In this document: piece by piece, positions 8,379 to 17,294 of the stretch
How positions within the stretch are numbered: the first letter of the stretch is position 1
How the letters are laid out: each line of letters starts with the position of its first letter
From: Nocardia crassostreae
GTDB lineage: Bacteria > Actinomycetota > Actinomycetes > Mycobacteriales > Mycobacteriaceae
NCBI RefSeq assembly: GCF_001613405.1
Contig: NZ_BDCH01000029.1
Coordinates: 186,001-250,000, forward strand
DNA length: 64,000 nucleotides
Reading direction: 5' to 3'
Notes under the pieces: model-generated
What the model saw: the letters and a program-made list of their open reading frames with translations, nothing else
What the model was told of the DNA's origin: nothing
Database searches by the model: none
Made by a program: the position numbers and the translations under genes

Positions 8379-9425
8379 GTGAGTGACGGCGGAGCGGGTT
8401 CGGGCGTGCTGCGGGGCGGGATCGCCACCGGCGTCGGGTCCTGGCCCGGAACCGATGCGCGGGAGGCAGCCGCCACCGTGGTCGGCGAGCTGGGAGAGTT
8501 GCCCCACCTGGTCGAATTGCCCGGTCGCGGTGTGGGTTCGGATATGGTCGGGCGCGCCTCGGCGCTCCTCGTCGATATGCGATTCGACAGCACTACGCGC
8601 GGCTACCGGCTCGCGGTGCGGCCCGGTGCGGTGGCTCGCCGCTCCCACGACCTGCTGCGCACCGATCTCGACGCTCTCGAAGAAGCCTGGGAGACGGCCG
8701 GTTTCGCGGGATCCGGCCGACCGGTCAAACTTCAGGCCATCGGCCCGCTTTCCCTCGCCGCCGAGGTGGAGCTGCCGCTCGGGCACCGTGTGATCACCGA
8801 TTCCGGTGCGCTGCGCGATCTTTCGGAATCCCTCGCGGAGGGGCTCGCCAATCATGCCGCAGAACTCGGCAAGCGCCTCGGCGCGGATGTGCTGGTGCAG
8901 TTGGACGAACCCTTGCTGACCGCGATCCTCGACGGCTCTCTGCGCGGGGTCAGCGTCCTGAACACGGTGCGCGCCATGCCCGAACCCGAGGCCCTGCACG
9001 TCCTCGACACGGTCGTCACCGCCCAGCCCGGACCGGTCCTGGTCCACACCTGCGCCGCACCCCCGGCCCTCGGCTTCCTCCGCAAGAGCGCCGCCGCCGC
9101 GGTCGGCTTCGATATGGCGACCATCGCCACCGCCGACCTCGACCGCATCGGCGAATTGCTCGACGACGGAAAGTATCTGGCCCTGGGCCTGGTGCCGACG
9201 ACCGCGCCGAGCAAGCCGCTCACCTGGCGCGAGATCGCCGAACCCGGTGTGCGCCTGATGGATCGCCTCGGCTTCCGCCGCCGCCTGCTCGCCGAACAAG
9301 TCATCGTCTCCCCGGCCTGTGGCCTCTCGGGCGCCCCGCTGTCCTGGGCCCGCAAAGCCCTGACCCTGGCCTCCGAAACCGCCCACGCCTACGCCGACGA
9401 ACCCGAATCCCTCACGTTCGACTGA
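8379..9425 (+). CDS. MetE C-terminal-like (cobalamin-independent methionine synthase-like) protein
   Basis: 348 residues, GTG start. It corresponds to Rv3015c, the stand-alone MetE-C-like protein next to ligA in mycobacteria. GVGSWPGTD at the N-terminus, LVQLDEPLL in the middle, HTCAAPPALGFL and SPACGLSG near the C-terminus keep the His/Cys/Cys zinc-ligand pattern of the MetE catalytic barrel. It lacks the N-terminal half of full MetE (about 750 residues), so the methyl donor and acceptor may differ. No obvious Shine-Dalgarno sequence precedes the start. Confidence 0.85.
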   Translation: MSDGGAGSGVLRGGIATGVGSWPGTDAREAAATVVGELGELPHLVELPGRGVGSDMVGRASALLVDMRFDSTTRGYRLAVRPGAVARRSHDLLRTDLDALEEAWETAGFAGSGRPVKLQAIGPLSLAAEVELPLGHRVITDSGALRDLSESLAEGLANHAAELGKRLGADVLVQLDEPLLTAILDGSLRGVSVLNTVRAMPEPEALHVLDTVVTAQPGPVLVHTCAAPPALGFLRKSAAAAVGFDMATIATADLDRIGELLDDGKYLALGLVPTTAPSKPLTWREIAEPGVRLMDRLGFRRRLLAEQVIVSPACGLSGAPLSWARKALTLASETAHAYADEPESLTFD

Positions 9426-9525
9426 GAATCCGGCAAATCCTTACGTTTGCTCACGAATTGGGTCTACCGTCGATTGCGGCTCGGAGAGCCACCGGGCCGG
9501 AGCGGACTCGAACGGGGAGCAATCG

Positions 9526-10365
9526 ATGACCGGAACCCACCCGCAAGCACCCATCGCCGGAGTGGCCATGACCGCCATCGGCGTGGCCGTGATCCGAGCG
9601 CGCGAATCCGATCGCCCCGACCGGCTCTACGACGACCCGCTGGCGCGCGTATTCGCCGATGCCGCCGCGCGCAGCTTCGATCCGGCGCGCTGGGAACGAC
9701 TGGAAGCGCTGGCGGACCAGTTCTACGAGGGCCGCAGCGTCGGTGTGCGGCTCGTCGACGACTCGGTCCGAGCCGCACTCGCCGCGGGCTGCCGCCACAT
9801 CGTTCTCATCGGCGCCGGATTGGATACCCGCGCCTTCCGGATGGAATGGCCGGAAGGCGTGCGGCTGTTCGAGATCGACCTGCCGGAGTTGTTCGCGTTC
9901 AAGGAACCGGTCCTGGCGCAGGCCGGTGCGGCGCCGCGCTGTGAGCGCCGGGTCATCGCGGCCGATCTGCGTGCTGACTGGCCGAAAGAGTTGGTGGCGA
10001 ATGGTTTCCGGTTCGAGGAGCCCGCCCACTGGATCGATGAGGGCGTGCTGGGTTACCTGGACGAGGATGCCCGCGGCGTGGTCGAGAAGATCACCGAAAT
10101 CGCAGCGCCGGGAAGCCGTTTCGGATTCGGCCGGTTCGCGGTCGACACGGACAGCGCCCCGTACGTCGAACTGCGCCGCATGGTGTCGGGCGATGCCGCA
10201 CCACCGCGTTCCCCGGGCGGCCTCGGCCCCGACGCCGAGCAGTGGCTCACGGATATCGGCTGGAGCACCGAATTCCACAGCTGGGACGACCTCGTCGCAC
10301 CGTACGGCAGGCCGGTGGCCGTTAACGATCCGCGCATCGGAACGATCCGCGCGATTCGTCGCTGA
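9526..10365 (+). CDS. SAM-dependent methyltransferase, PPM1/LCM family
   Basis: 279 residues behind GGGGAGCAA. It shows the actinobacterial family hallmarks: GVAVIRARESDRPDRLYDDPLA near the N-terminus, motif I VLIGAGLDTRAFRM at about residue 90, FEIDLPELFAFKE, and WIDEGVLGYLDEDA. Rhodococcus, Nocardia and mycobacteria encode many such paralogs with largely unknown substrates. It is monocistronic and convergent with the broken MocR gene, whose stop is 29 bp away. Confidence 0.85.
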   Translation: MTGTHPQAPIAGVAMTAIGVAVIRARESDRPDRLYDDPLARVFADAAARSFDPARWERLEALADQFYEGRSVGVRLVDDSVRAALAAGCRHIVLIGAGLDTRAFRMEWPEGVRLFEIDLPELFAFKEPVLAQAGAAPRCERRVIAADLRADWPKELVANGFRFEEPAHWIDEGVLGYLDEDARGVVEKITEIAAPGSRFGFGRFAVDTDSAPYVELRRMVSGDAAPPRSPGGLGPDAEQWLTDIGWSTEFHSWDDLVAPYGRPVAVNDPRIGTIRAIRR

Positions 10366-10393
10366 CGGGGCCGACATCGTCCGAGTGTAGTGC

Positions 10394-11815
10394 TCAGACA
10401 GCGAGGGGCGGTGAGCCTGGGAGAGGGTGGGCGGGCGGGTCGTAGGTTCGCCAGGCTTCGGCTAGGCGGTGGGCGGTTTTGCGGAGGTCTTCTTCGGGGG
10501 CTACGAAGCTGAGGCGGATGTGGTCGTGGCTGTTGCCGGAGGGGTCGAGGCCCGCGCCGGGGAGGAGGGCTATGCCGTGGCGGAGGGCGCGTTGGGCGAA
10601 GGAGGTGCCGTCGCCGTGGGGGAGGCGGATCCAGAGGGTTTGGCCGCCGGGGACTTTGGGGATGGTCCAGGTGGGGATGAGGCGGGTGAGGTCGGCGTGT
10701 AGGAGGTCGTGGGCTGCTTTGCGCTGGTGGGAGATGCGGTCGCGGATGGTGTCGAGGTGGGGGGGTGGGGGGGGGGAACAGGTGGGCGGCGGCCAGTTGG
10801 GCGGGGATGTTGCCGCCGAGGTCGTGGACGGCGCGGAGGCGGGCCAGGCGGTCGATGACGGGGATGAGGGCGCGGACCCAGCCGACTCGCATTCCGCCCC
10901 AGATGATTTTGCTCAGGGAGCCGATGGAGATGATGTCGTCGTTGTAGGCGGCCAGGGGTGGGGGCGCGGGGGTGCCGGGGAAGGGCAGTTCGGCCAGGAC
11001 TTCGTCGTCGATCAGGGGGGGGTTCCGGCGGCTGCGGCGGATTTGACCAGGGCGCGGCGGTGGGCGGCGGGAAGTATTGCGCCGGTGGGGTTGTGGTGGG
11101 TGGCGACGACGTAGGCGAGGGCGGCAGGGGCGATCTTGCCCAGGCCGATGGGGGCGGGGACGGGGATCGCGGCGGCGTCGCGGAAGGTTTCCAGTGCGCC
11201 TGGATAGGTGGGGGTTTCGACAAGGACGCGGTCGCCGGGGCGCAGGAAGGCGTGGGCGATGAGGGACAGGGCCTGCTGGCCGCCGCCGGTGATGAGGATC
11301 TGCGCCGGGTCGGTGGGGACGCCGCGGGAACGGTAGCGATCGGCGATCGCCCTGCGCAGCAAGGGATGTCCGGCGGGGTGGTAGCCGATATCGCCGTCGA
11401 GGGCGGCCAGGTCGGGGACCATGCGCTGATAGGCCTCGGCCACCTCGGGCGAGGGCGTGCCGGGCGCCGCGCAGGCCAGGGCGATGATGCCGCTGTCGGG
11501 TTCGAGGAGTTGCAGGAAGGCGGGGGAGTGGGTGGTGTCGCGCACCGGCGCGGATTCGGGTCCGGCGACCCGGGTGCCGCTGCCCCGGCGGCGCACCACG
11601 CGGCCTTCGACGGTGAGCAGATCGTAGGCGGCGACCACCGTATTGCGGCCCACCGCAAGGGTTTTGGCCAGGGCGCGATCCGGGGGGAGCCCGGTGCCGG
11701 GTGGCAGTTCGCCCTCGTCGATCAGGGTGCGCAGGCGGGCGGACAGCAGCACGTACAGCGGGCCGCGACCCGCCGACCAGCGGCCGAGTCGATCGGCCAA
11801 TTCAATTGGCTCCAT
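10394..11815 (-). pseudogene. MocR/PdxR-type GntR-aminotransferase regulator, double frameshift
   Basis: MEPIELADRL opens a GntR winged helix (residues 1-75), followed by a fold-type I aminotransferase domain with ILITGGGQQALSLIAHAF and VETPTYPGALE. The frame breaks at an 8-base G/C run (11015-11022) and continues in the next frame as LIDDEVLAELPFPG and the likely PLP region ISIGSLSKIIWGGMRVG. It then returns to the first frame at two adjacent G/C runs (10759-10776), ending in LAEAWRTYDPPAHP. The two shifts cancel: the interval is exactly 474 codons. Both lie in homopolymers, so assembly error is as likely as true inactivation. It is divergent from a cupin gene. Confidence 0.75.
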
Positions 11816-11840
11816 ATCGGGACCAATTCTGCCGGATTGG
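11796..11840. promoter_or_regulatory. Paired CCAAT/ATTGG inverted repeats at the MocR-cupin junction
   Basis: GCCAATTCAATTGGC (11796-11810) is a perfect 7-bp palindrome overlapping MocR codons 2-6. A second pair, CCAAT (11823-11827) and ATTGG (11836-11840), lies just upstream. Repeated half-sites near the start of a MocR gene and its divergent neighbour are typical of autoregulated MocR/PdxR systems. The motif itself is not one I can assign. Confidence 0.45.
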
Positions 11841-11878
11841 CTCTGGGATGGCGAGCTCAGGTTGGCGACGATGAATCC

Positions 11879-12199
11879 ATGAGCAAGGTTTCCATCACCG
11901 ATACCGTCGCCGCACTGCCCGGCCCCTGGCAGCCGCAGGATCTCGCCCTCGCCAATGACACCGTGGTGCGCGCCGCCCGGCTGCACGGCGAATTCCCCTG
12001 GCATCACCACGACGAGGACGAGCTGTTCCTGTGCTGGGACGGGGAATTCCGGATCGAGCTCGGCGATCGCGATCCGGTGACGCTGCGGCGCGGCGATATC
12101 TTCGTGGTGCCCAAGGGGGTCCAGCATCGGCCGGTGGCCGAGCAGCCCGCGCACGTGCTGCTGATCGAGTGGCCGGAGACCAAGCAGTACGGAAACTGA
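11879..12199 (+). CDS. Small cupin-domain protein
   Basis: 106 residues forming one cupin barrel. Motif 1 WHHHDEDELFLCWDGEF supplies the metal His/Glu ligands (about residues 42-58); motif 2 PKGVQHRPVAEQPAHV supplies the last His. Such proteins bind metal and act as small isomerases, dioxygenases or sensors. It is divergent from the MocR regulator across 63 bp and is the likely target of that regulator (inference). Confidence 0.8.
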   Translation: MSKVSITDTVAALPGPWQPQDLALANDTVVRAARLHGEFPWHHHDEDELFLCWDGEFRIELGDRDPVTLRRGDIFVVPKGVQHRPVAEQPAHVLLIEWPETKQYGN

Positions 12200-12203
12200 T
12201 ATC

Positions 12204-12232
12204 CGGGGGCGACGGCCCAGTCGTCGCCCCCG
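12204..12232. terminator. Bidirectional hairpin terminator
   Basis: CGGGGGCGACG paired with CGTCGCCCCCG around a 7-nt loop, a perfect 11-bp GC-rich stem placed between the convergent cupin (stop 12199) and ArsR-SRPBCC (stop 12239) genes. No T-tract. Confidence 0.65.
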
Positions 12233-12238
12233 CCGTCT

Positions 12239-13033
12239 CTACTGCTCGGGTGGTTCGGGCATCGTATCCCCGGTCTCCAGTAGCGTTTTCAGATTCGCCA
12301 GAATGGCGGGCCAGCCCTCGCGGACGCCCTCCAGCATGCGGCTGCCGGGGGCGAAGCCGTCGTGGACGACGGTCAGCTTCACCATCTCCCCGAGCGGTTC
12401 GATCTCGAAGGTCACCTTCGACCGCGGCTCGGTGGACATCTTCTCGAAATCGTCCGCGCTGAAACCGAACTGGTCGGCAAAGGCGCGGTCCACCGAATGC
12501 CAGGTGTAGGACAGCAGCCGATAGGGCTCGGACGCCAGGATCACCTGTTCGGGATCCTTGCTGACCCAGCCGGACTGCTCCCACGTCATGGTGGATCCGG
12601 TCTTCCAGTCGGTATCGAAGGTCGCGCCCCAGCACCGGTCGGTGAAGGCCGGATCGGTCAGGGCCCGCCACAACTGCTCGGGTGTGGTCTTGATGTATGT
12701 GGTGTAGACGAATTCGTCGCTCATGGTCGCGCTCTCCAGTACGGATTTGAGGTCGGCGAGTGCGCGCACCCGCCCGCGGTCGTATCGATTGATCCAGCGG
12801 TCGGCGATGGCATTGACGGGTTCGGCATTGAGGTAGTGCAGTTTTTCGCGGCCGTGCCGTCGCGTGGTCACCAGGTTGGCCGCTGCCAGCACGGCCAGGT
12901 GTTTGCTCACGGCCTGGCGGGTCATATCGAGCCCGGTGCACAGGTCACGCAGGGTTTGACCGTTCCGCTCGTTGAGGCTGTCGAGCAGCCTGCGGCGGCT
13001 GGGATCGGCCAGTGCCTTGAAGACCTCGTCCAT
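12239..13033 (-). CDS. ArsR-family repressor fused to SRPBCC/AHSA1 domain
   Basis: 264 residues. Residues 1-100 are an ArsR winged helix (EVFKALADPSRRRLLDSL, then MTRQAVSKHLAVLAAANLV). From about residue 105, MSDEFVYTTYIKTTPEQLWR starts an AHSA1/SRPBCC lipid- or ligand-binding domain that runs to the end. In many actinobacteria these are two adjacent genes; here one polypeptide combines DNA binding and ligand pocket. The internal Met at the junction could be a secondary start. Two operator copies lie 30 bp apart upstream, so autorepression is likely. Confidence 0.85.
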   Translation of the reverse strand: MDEVFKALADPSRRRLLDSLNERNGQTLRDLCTGLDMTRQAVSKHLAVLAAANLVTTRRHGREKLHYLNAEPVNAIADRWINRYDRGRVRALADLKSVLESATMSDEFVYTTYIKTTPEQLWRALTDPAFTDRCWGATFDTDWKTGSTMTWEQSGWVSKDPEQVILASEPYRLLSYTWHSVDRAFADQFGFSADDFEKMSTEPRSKVTFEIEPLGEMVKLTVVHDGFAPGSRMLEGVREGWPAILANLKTLLETGDTMPEPPEQ

Positions 13034-13060
13034 CGGATGCCTCGCCCGTGCCCCTTCGCC

Positions 13061-13110
13061 ATAGGCAACCTTGTGGTTGCATATCCGAGAATAGGCAACC
13101 GTTGGGTTTC
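13061..13110. promoter_or_regulatory. Tandem ArsR operators GCAACC-N4-GGTTGC
   Basis: Site 1 is GCAACCTTGTGGTTGC (13065-13080), a perfect inverted repeat. Site 2 is GCAACCGTTGGGTTTC (13095-13110) with one mismatch. Both are preceded by ATAG and sit exactly 30 bp (three helical turns) apart, 28-77 bp upstream of the ArsR-SRPBCC start. Site form and spacing suit cooperative ArsR dimers. Confidence 0.6.
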
Positions 13111-13167
13111 CTGTCAACCGGGGTGTCCGATAGGTGCGAATCGCTTTCCGGCCCGCCGACCGGCAAT

Positions 13168-13986
13168 ATGTGCAGGGTGTTGCGTAGTTTCCAAGTGACG
13201 AATCACCGCTCACTCGCCGAGCCGCAGGAGTTGCGGCTCACCCGTGGCAACGGCCCGATTGCCACCTCCGTCACCGCCGTCTACGGCGCCGCCGCCACCG
13301 GTAAGACCGGCCTGGTCGACGCCCTGGACCGAATGCGCGACGCCGTCCTCAACTCGGTCACCGGCTGGGATCCCTACAGCGGTCCGGTGCGCACCCCGTA
13401 CCTCGGATTCGCCGACCGCCCTTCGGAATTCGTCGCCCACTTCGTCGCCGAGGGTTGCCCGTACACCTACGGCTTCCGGCTCGGCAATGCCGATGTGCAA
13501 GCGGAATGGCTACATTCGCATCCGCACAACCGCAAACGCATCGTCTTCGAACGCGCGGGTGACGATATCCGCATCGGCCCCATGTTCGAGGCCGCCCGAG
13601 ACGCCCTCTACTCCCGCATGGTCGCCCGCCGCGGCGTCGGCCTGGGCCTGACCCACGAGGGCATCGACACCGCCTTCGATATCGCCGACGAGTCCACGGC
13701 CACGCTGGCCATGCTGCGGCTGCTGCCGCCCATGCTCGACGCCCTGGACGCCGGGGGCGTGTTCGCCGTGGACGATATCGCCGCCAATCTGACCCCCGAG
13801 GCGGCCGACAGCCTCATTCAGCTGTTCCAGAACCCCGAAACCAATACCCACGGCGCGCAATTGGTCTTCACCACCGCCAACCGCACCCTCATCGATCGCG
13901 GCAACGGCCGCTCCCAGGCCACCCGCACCACGGTCTGGCAGGTGCGCCGCACCCCCGACGGCACCTCGGAGCTCACTCCGCAGTGA
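13168..13986 (+). CDS. Compact AAA/ABC-type ATPase
   Basis: 272 residues. Walker A is YGAAATGKT (about residues 38-46), following the SFQVTNHRSL N-terminus typical of the OLD/RecF-like AAA_15/AAA_21 ATP-binding proteins. A Walker-B-like GGVFAVDDI ends in Asp-Asp rather than Asp-Glu, and AQLVFTTANRTLID resembles the terminal sensor strand. Relatives are usually near 400 residues; the coiled-coil/insert domain seems reduced. No toxin or nuclease partner is adjacent. A role in DNA metabolism or abortive defence is possible but unproven. Confidence 0.6.
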   Translation: MCRVLRSFQVTNHRSLAEPQELRLTRGNGPIATSVTAVYGAAATGKTGLVDALDRMRDAVLNSVTGWDPYSGPVRTPYLGFADRPSEFVAHFVAEGCPYTYGFRLGNADVQAEWLHSHPHNRKRIVFERAGDDIRIGPMFEAARDALYSRMVARRGVGLGLTHEGIDTAFDIADESTATLAMLRLLPPMLDALDAGGVFAVDDIAANLTPEAADSLIQLFQNPETNTHGAQLVFTTANRTLIDRGNGRSQATRTTVWQVRRTPDGTSELTPQ

Positions 13987-14002
13987 CGCATAGCATGGGC
14001 TC

Positions 14003-14374
14003 ATGATGGAGTTCGCGTTCATCCTGTTGATCGGCGGCGCGCTGGTGGCGACGGTCCTGCTGTACCGGCGGGGTCGCAGCGGCGCGCCGATCGCCGCGCC
14101 GGAGTCCGGCACCCTGTACGTGACCGGGGTGAGCCCGCGGCCGAACGCGACCGGGGAGCAGTACGTCACCATCAGCGGGAGCATCTCGGGTCCCTCGCTG
14201 GTGGCGCACGAGGTGTACGGCCGTTTCGCGTGGGATGTGAACCAGTGGCCGTCGGTGGGTGATCAGATTACAGTCGTCTACCCGGCGGGCAAGCCGGACA
14301 ACTGGGCCATCGATCACCCCGGTTCGCGGCCGTATTTCGGTTCCCGGCACAGCGATCCGCCGAAACAGTTGTGA
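14003..14374 (+). CDS. Membrane-anchored small protein
   Basis: 123 residues. One N-terminal membrane helix (FAFILLIGGALVATVLLY, residues 4-21) is followed by RRGRSG, giving an N-out/C-in or signal-anchor topology, and a 95-residue soluble region without a recognised domain (YVTGVSPRP, then VGDQITVVYP). It follows the ATPase gene by 16 bp on the same strand. Function unknown. An alternative start is the second ATG at 14006. Confidence 0.6.
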   Translation: MMEFAFILLIGGALVATVLLYRRGRSGAPIAAPESGTLYVTGVSPRPNATGEQYVTISGSISGPSLVAHEVYGRFAWDVNQWPSVGDQITVVYPAGKPDNWAIDHPGSRPYFGSRHSDPPKQL

Positions 14375-14378
14375 CCGA

Positions 14379-14798
14379 TCAGGGAAGCGCTCCGTAGGCG
14401 CGCGTCGGCGTGATGCTCAGCACGACGCGGCGATCCTCGACCATGGCGCGGCGATAGTCGTCCCAGTCCGGGTGTTCGCCCGACAGCGCGCGGTAGTAGG
14501 CGATGAGCTCCTCGACAACAGCGTCGTCGCGTTCGGCGGCCACGGGAGAGAGCGCGGCCTCGCCCTCGATCACCGCGTACGACCAGAAGTCGGGGGCGCT
14601 GATGTGCAGCGCGGTCCAGGGATTGCGCGACAGGTTCACATACTTGGCGCGCCCGGCCGTGATGGAGACGCGGATCAGCCCGTCCTCGCCGACCCAATGG
14701 TTCACATTGGACTGCTGCGGCAGCCCGTTGCGGCGCAAGGTGGTGAGGACGGAGTTCTGCGTGGAGCGAGCGAAGTCGACTGCTTTGGCGAGGTCCAT
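14379..14798 (-). CDS. PPOX-class F420/FMN-dependent oxidoreductase
   Basis: 139 residues of the pyridoxamine-5-phosphate-oxidase-like split-barrel family. SVLTTLRRNGLPQQSNVNHW, VSITAGRAKYVNLSRNPW and an HISAPDFWSYAVIEGEA block form the flavin/F420-binding strands; TPTRAYGALP closes the barrel. Such actinobacterial enzymes use F420 or FMN in redox reactions on small molecules. The start is taken at MDLAKAVDF, consistent with family length. It is convergent with the small membrane protein gene. Confidence 0.8.
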   Translation of the reverse strand: MDLAKAVDFARSTQNSVLTTLRRNGLPQQSNVNHWVGEDGLIRVSITAGRAKYVNLSRNPWTALHISAPDFWSYAVIEGEAALSPVAAERDDAVVEELIAYYRALSGEHPDWDDYRRAMVEDRRVVLSITPTRAYGALP

Positions 14799-15086
14799 AC
14801 ACGGTCGAACTCCCTGGGTGGCAGCCCTGTTCCCCGCGTCACAATGGCGAGAGCCGATATCGCCGCGCATGCGCGCCCGGCCGTGGCCCTCGGCCCGGCG
14901 CTGCCGTCCGGAGGTCGCTGCCGGACATCGATCCGATCCGCGCGAGCGCCCGCAAGCACCGGGTGTTTCAGCTGGCGGGGCGCGCGGCGTCGTGCCGGGC
15001 GATCACCTGCCGACCCGGGCCCCCGCCACCCGCGGAACACGGCGCGAAGTGCGGGAATGTCGCGCATTGGTGTCGGTCCAACCGGC

Positions 15087-15092
15087 TAGTCT
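15087..15092 (+). promoter_or_regulatory. -10 element of a likely leaderless ligA promoter
   Basis: TAGTCT (TANNNT) followed by seven bases and the GTG start of ligA at 15100. No Shine-Dalgarno motif is present, consistent with leaderless transcription. The 300 bp upstream, back to the oxidoreductase start, hold no other gene. Confidence 0.45.
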
Positions 15093-15099
15093 GCCTGTT

Positions 15100-17190
15100 G
15101 TGAGCGAATCGGGCATCGAGATCACCCAGGCCAGTGGGGACGAGCGGGTCGAGTGGCAGCGGCTGGCGGAGGAGGTGCGCGAGCATCAGTTCCGGTACTA
15201 CGTGCGGGACGCGCCGACCATCTCCGACGGGCAATTCGATGAGCTGTTCGTGAAGCTGGTGGCGCTGGAGGAGGCGCACCCGGACCTGCGGACGCCCGAT
15301 TCGCCGACCCAGGTGGTCGGCGGCGGCTTCACAACCGAGTTCGCGCCGGTGGATCATCTGGAGCGCATGTACTCCCTGGACAATGTGTTCAACGAGGAGG
15401 AGATGCGGGCGTGGATCGCGCGCGTCGAGGCCGAGACCGGGGCGGGCACGCACTTCGTGTGCGAGGTGAAGATCGACGGCGTCGCGCTCAATCTGGTGTA
15501 CGAGGACGGGAAGCTGGTGCGCGGCGCGACCCGCGGCGACGGGCGCACGGGTGAGGACGTCACGCTGAATGCCCGCACCATCGAGGACATTCCGCACGAG
15601 CTCACCGGAACCGCCGAATTCCCGGTGCCGAAACTCCTCGAGGTGCGCGGCGAAGCGTTCATGACGCTCGCCGACTTCGAGAACCTCAATGCTTCGATCG
15701 TCGCGGAAGGCAAAGCGCCGTACGCGAATCCGCGCAATACCGCGGCGGGCTCGCTGCGGCAGAAGGATCCGGCGGTCACGGCCCGGCGGCGGTTGAAGAT
15801 GATCTGCCACGGCTTCGGCCGCCTGGAAGGCTTTGCGCCGCAATCGCAATACGAGGCCTACCGGGCGCTCGCGGCGTGGGGGCTGCCGGTCTCGGCGCAT
15901 ACGGTGCAGGCGCAGGGCGCGGACGCGGTGATCGATCGCATCAGCTACTGGGGCGAGCACCGCCACGATATCGAGCACGAGATCGACGGCCAGGTCGTCA
16001 AGGTCGACGATTTCGCCCTGCAACGGCGGCTGGGCGCCACCTCGCGCGCGCCGCGCTGGGCCATCGCGTACAAGTATTCGCCGGAGGAGGCCACCACCAA
16101 ACTGCTCGACATTCAGGTGAATGTCGGTCGCACCGGCCGGGTTACGCCGTTCGCGGTCATGGCGCCGGTCACCGTCGCCGGTTCGACCGTCGCCATGGCG
16201 ACGCTGCACAATGCCGCCGAGGTGCAGCGCAAGGGCGTGCTCATCGGCGATACGGTCACCATTCGCAAGGCCGGTGACGTGATTCCCGAGGTGCTCGGCC
16301 CGGTGGTGGATGCGCGCACCGGCGCCGAACGCGCATTCGTCATGCCCACGCACTGCCCCGAGTGCGGTACGGAACTCGCCCCGGAGAAGGAGGGCGACGC
16401 CGATATCCGCTGCCCCAATCAGCAGTACTGCCCGGCGCAGTTGCGGGAGCGCGTATTCCATGTGGCGGGACGCGGGGCGTTCGATATCGAGGCGCTGGGT
16501 TACCAGGCCGCCATCGATCTGCTGAAGTCCGGGGCCATCGGCGACGAAGGCGATCTGTTCTCCCTCGACGAGAAGAAGCTGCTCGGCACCACCTTGTTCA
16601 CCAACAAGGCCGGAACCCTCTCGGCCAATGGCAACCGCCTGCTCACGAATCTCGATGCGGCCAAGGACCGTCCGCTGTGGCGGGTGCTGGTCGCGCTGTC
16701 CATCCGGCACGTCGGTCCCACCGCGGCCCGCGCGCTGGCCTCGGAATTCCGCAGTATGGACCGCATTCAGGAAGCCTCGATCGAGGAGCTGGCCGCCACC
16801 GACGGCGTCGGCCCCACCATTGCCGCAGCGCTGAGCGAATGGCTCACCGTGCCTTGGCATCTGGACATCATCGACAAGTGGCGGGCGGCCGGGGTCCGGA
16901 TGGAGGACGAGGCCGACGAATCCATCGAGCGCAATCTCGAGGGCCTGTCCATCGTGGTGACCGGTTCGCTGCAGGACTTCACCCGCGACGGGGCGAAGGA
17001 GGCCATTCTGGTGCGCGGCGGCAAAGCCTCCGGATCGGTCTCCAAGAAGACCGCCTTCGTGGTCATCGGCGACGCCCCGGGCTCCAAGGCCGCCAAGGCC
17101 GAGGAGCTGGGCGTCCCGATTCTCGACGAGGACGGTTTCAAGCGGCTGCTCGTGGACGGCCCGGAGGCCGTCACGCCCCCGGCGGAATAG
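15100..17190 (+). CDS. ligA: NAD-dependent DNA ligase LigA
   Basis: 696 residues, full length for the family. It seals nicks in replication and repair using NAD+. Domains in order: Ia (QFRYYVRDAPTISDGQFDEL, about 30-50); adenylation domain with the AMP-accepting lysine in CEVKIDGVALNL (about residue 127); OB fold; Cys4 zinc finger (CPECGTEL then CPNQQYCPAQ, about 425-450); HhH repeats; and a C-terminal BRCT domain (LEGLSIVVTGSLQDFTRDG). GTG start at 15100. Essential and undamaged. It corresponds to Rv3014c. Confidence 0.97.
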   Translation: MSESGIEITQASGDERVEWQRLAEEVREHQFRYYVRDAPTISDGQFDELFVKLVALEEAHPDLRTPDSPTQVVGGGFTTEFAPVDHLERMYSLDNVFNEEEMRAWIARVEAETGAGTHFVCEVKIDGVALNLVYEDGKLVRGATRGDGRTGEDVTLNARTIEDIPHELTGTAEFPVPKLLEVRGEAFMTLADFENLNASIVAEGKAPYANPRNTAAGSLRQKDPAVTARRRLKMICHGFGRLEGFAPQSQYEAYRALAAWGLPVSAHTVQAQGADAVIDRISYWGEHRHDIEHEIDGQVVKVDDFALQRRLGATSRAPRWAIAYKYSPEEATTKLLDIQVNVGRTGRVTPFAVMAPVTVAGSTVAMATLHNAAEVQRKGVLIGDTVTIRKAGDVIPEVLGPVVDARTGAERAFVMPTHCPECGTELAPEKEGDADIRCPNQQYCPAQLRERVFHVAGRGAFDIEALGYQAAIDLLKSGAIGDEGDLFSLDEKKLLGTTLFTNKAGTLSANGNRLLTNLDAAKDRPLWRVLVALSIRHVGPTAARALASEFRSMDRIQEASIEELAATDGVGPTIAAALSEWLTVPWHLDIIDKWRAAGVRMEDEADESIERNLEGLSIVVTGSLQDFTRDGAKEAILVRGGKASGSVSKKTAFVVIGDAPGSKAAKAEELGVPILDEDGFKRLLVDGPEAVTPPAE

Positions 17191-17294
17191 CTGACCCGGA
17201 TCTCGACCTAGGGTGGTGGCGAACGCCGGTGCGGAATATCGCACCGGCGTTGCTGTTCGATGATCTGGAAGACGAGGACGACGGGAGGCGGTTC

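Noticed and set aside
14968..17244. Minus-strand open frame opposite ligA
   Set aside because: Shadow of ligA codon bias; no domain, no start context.
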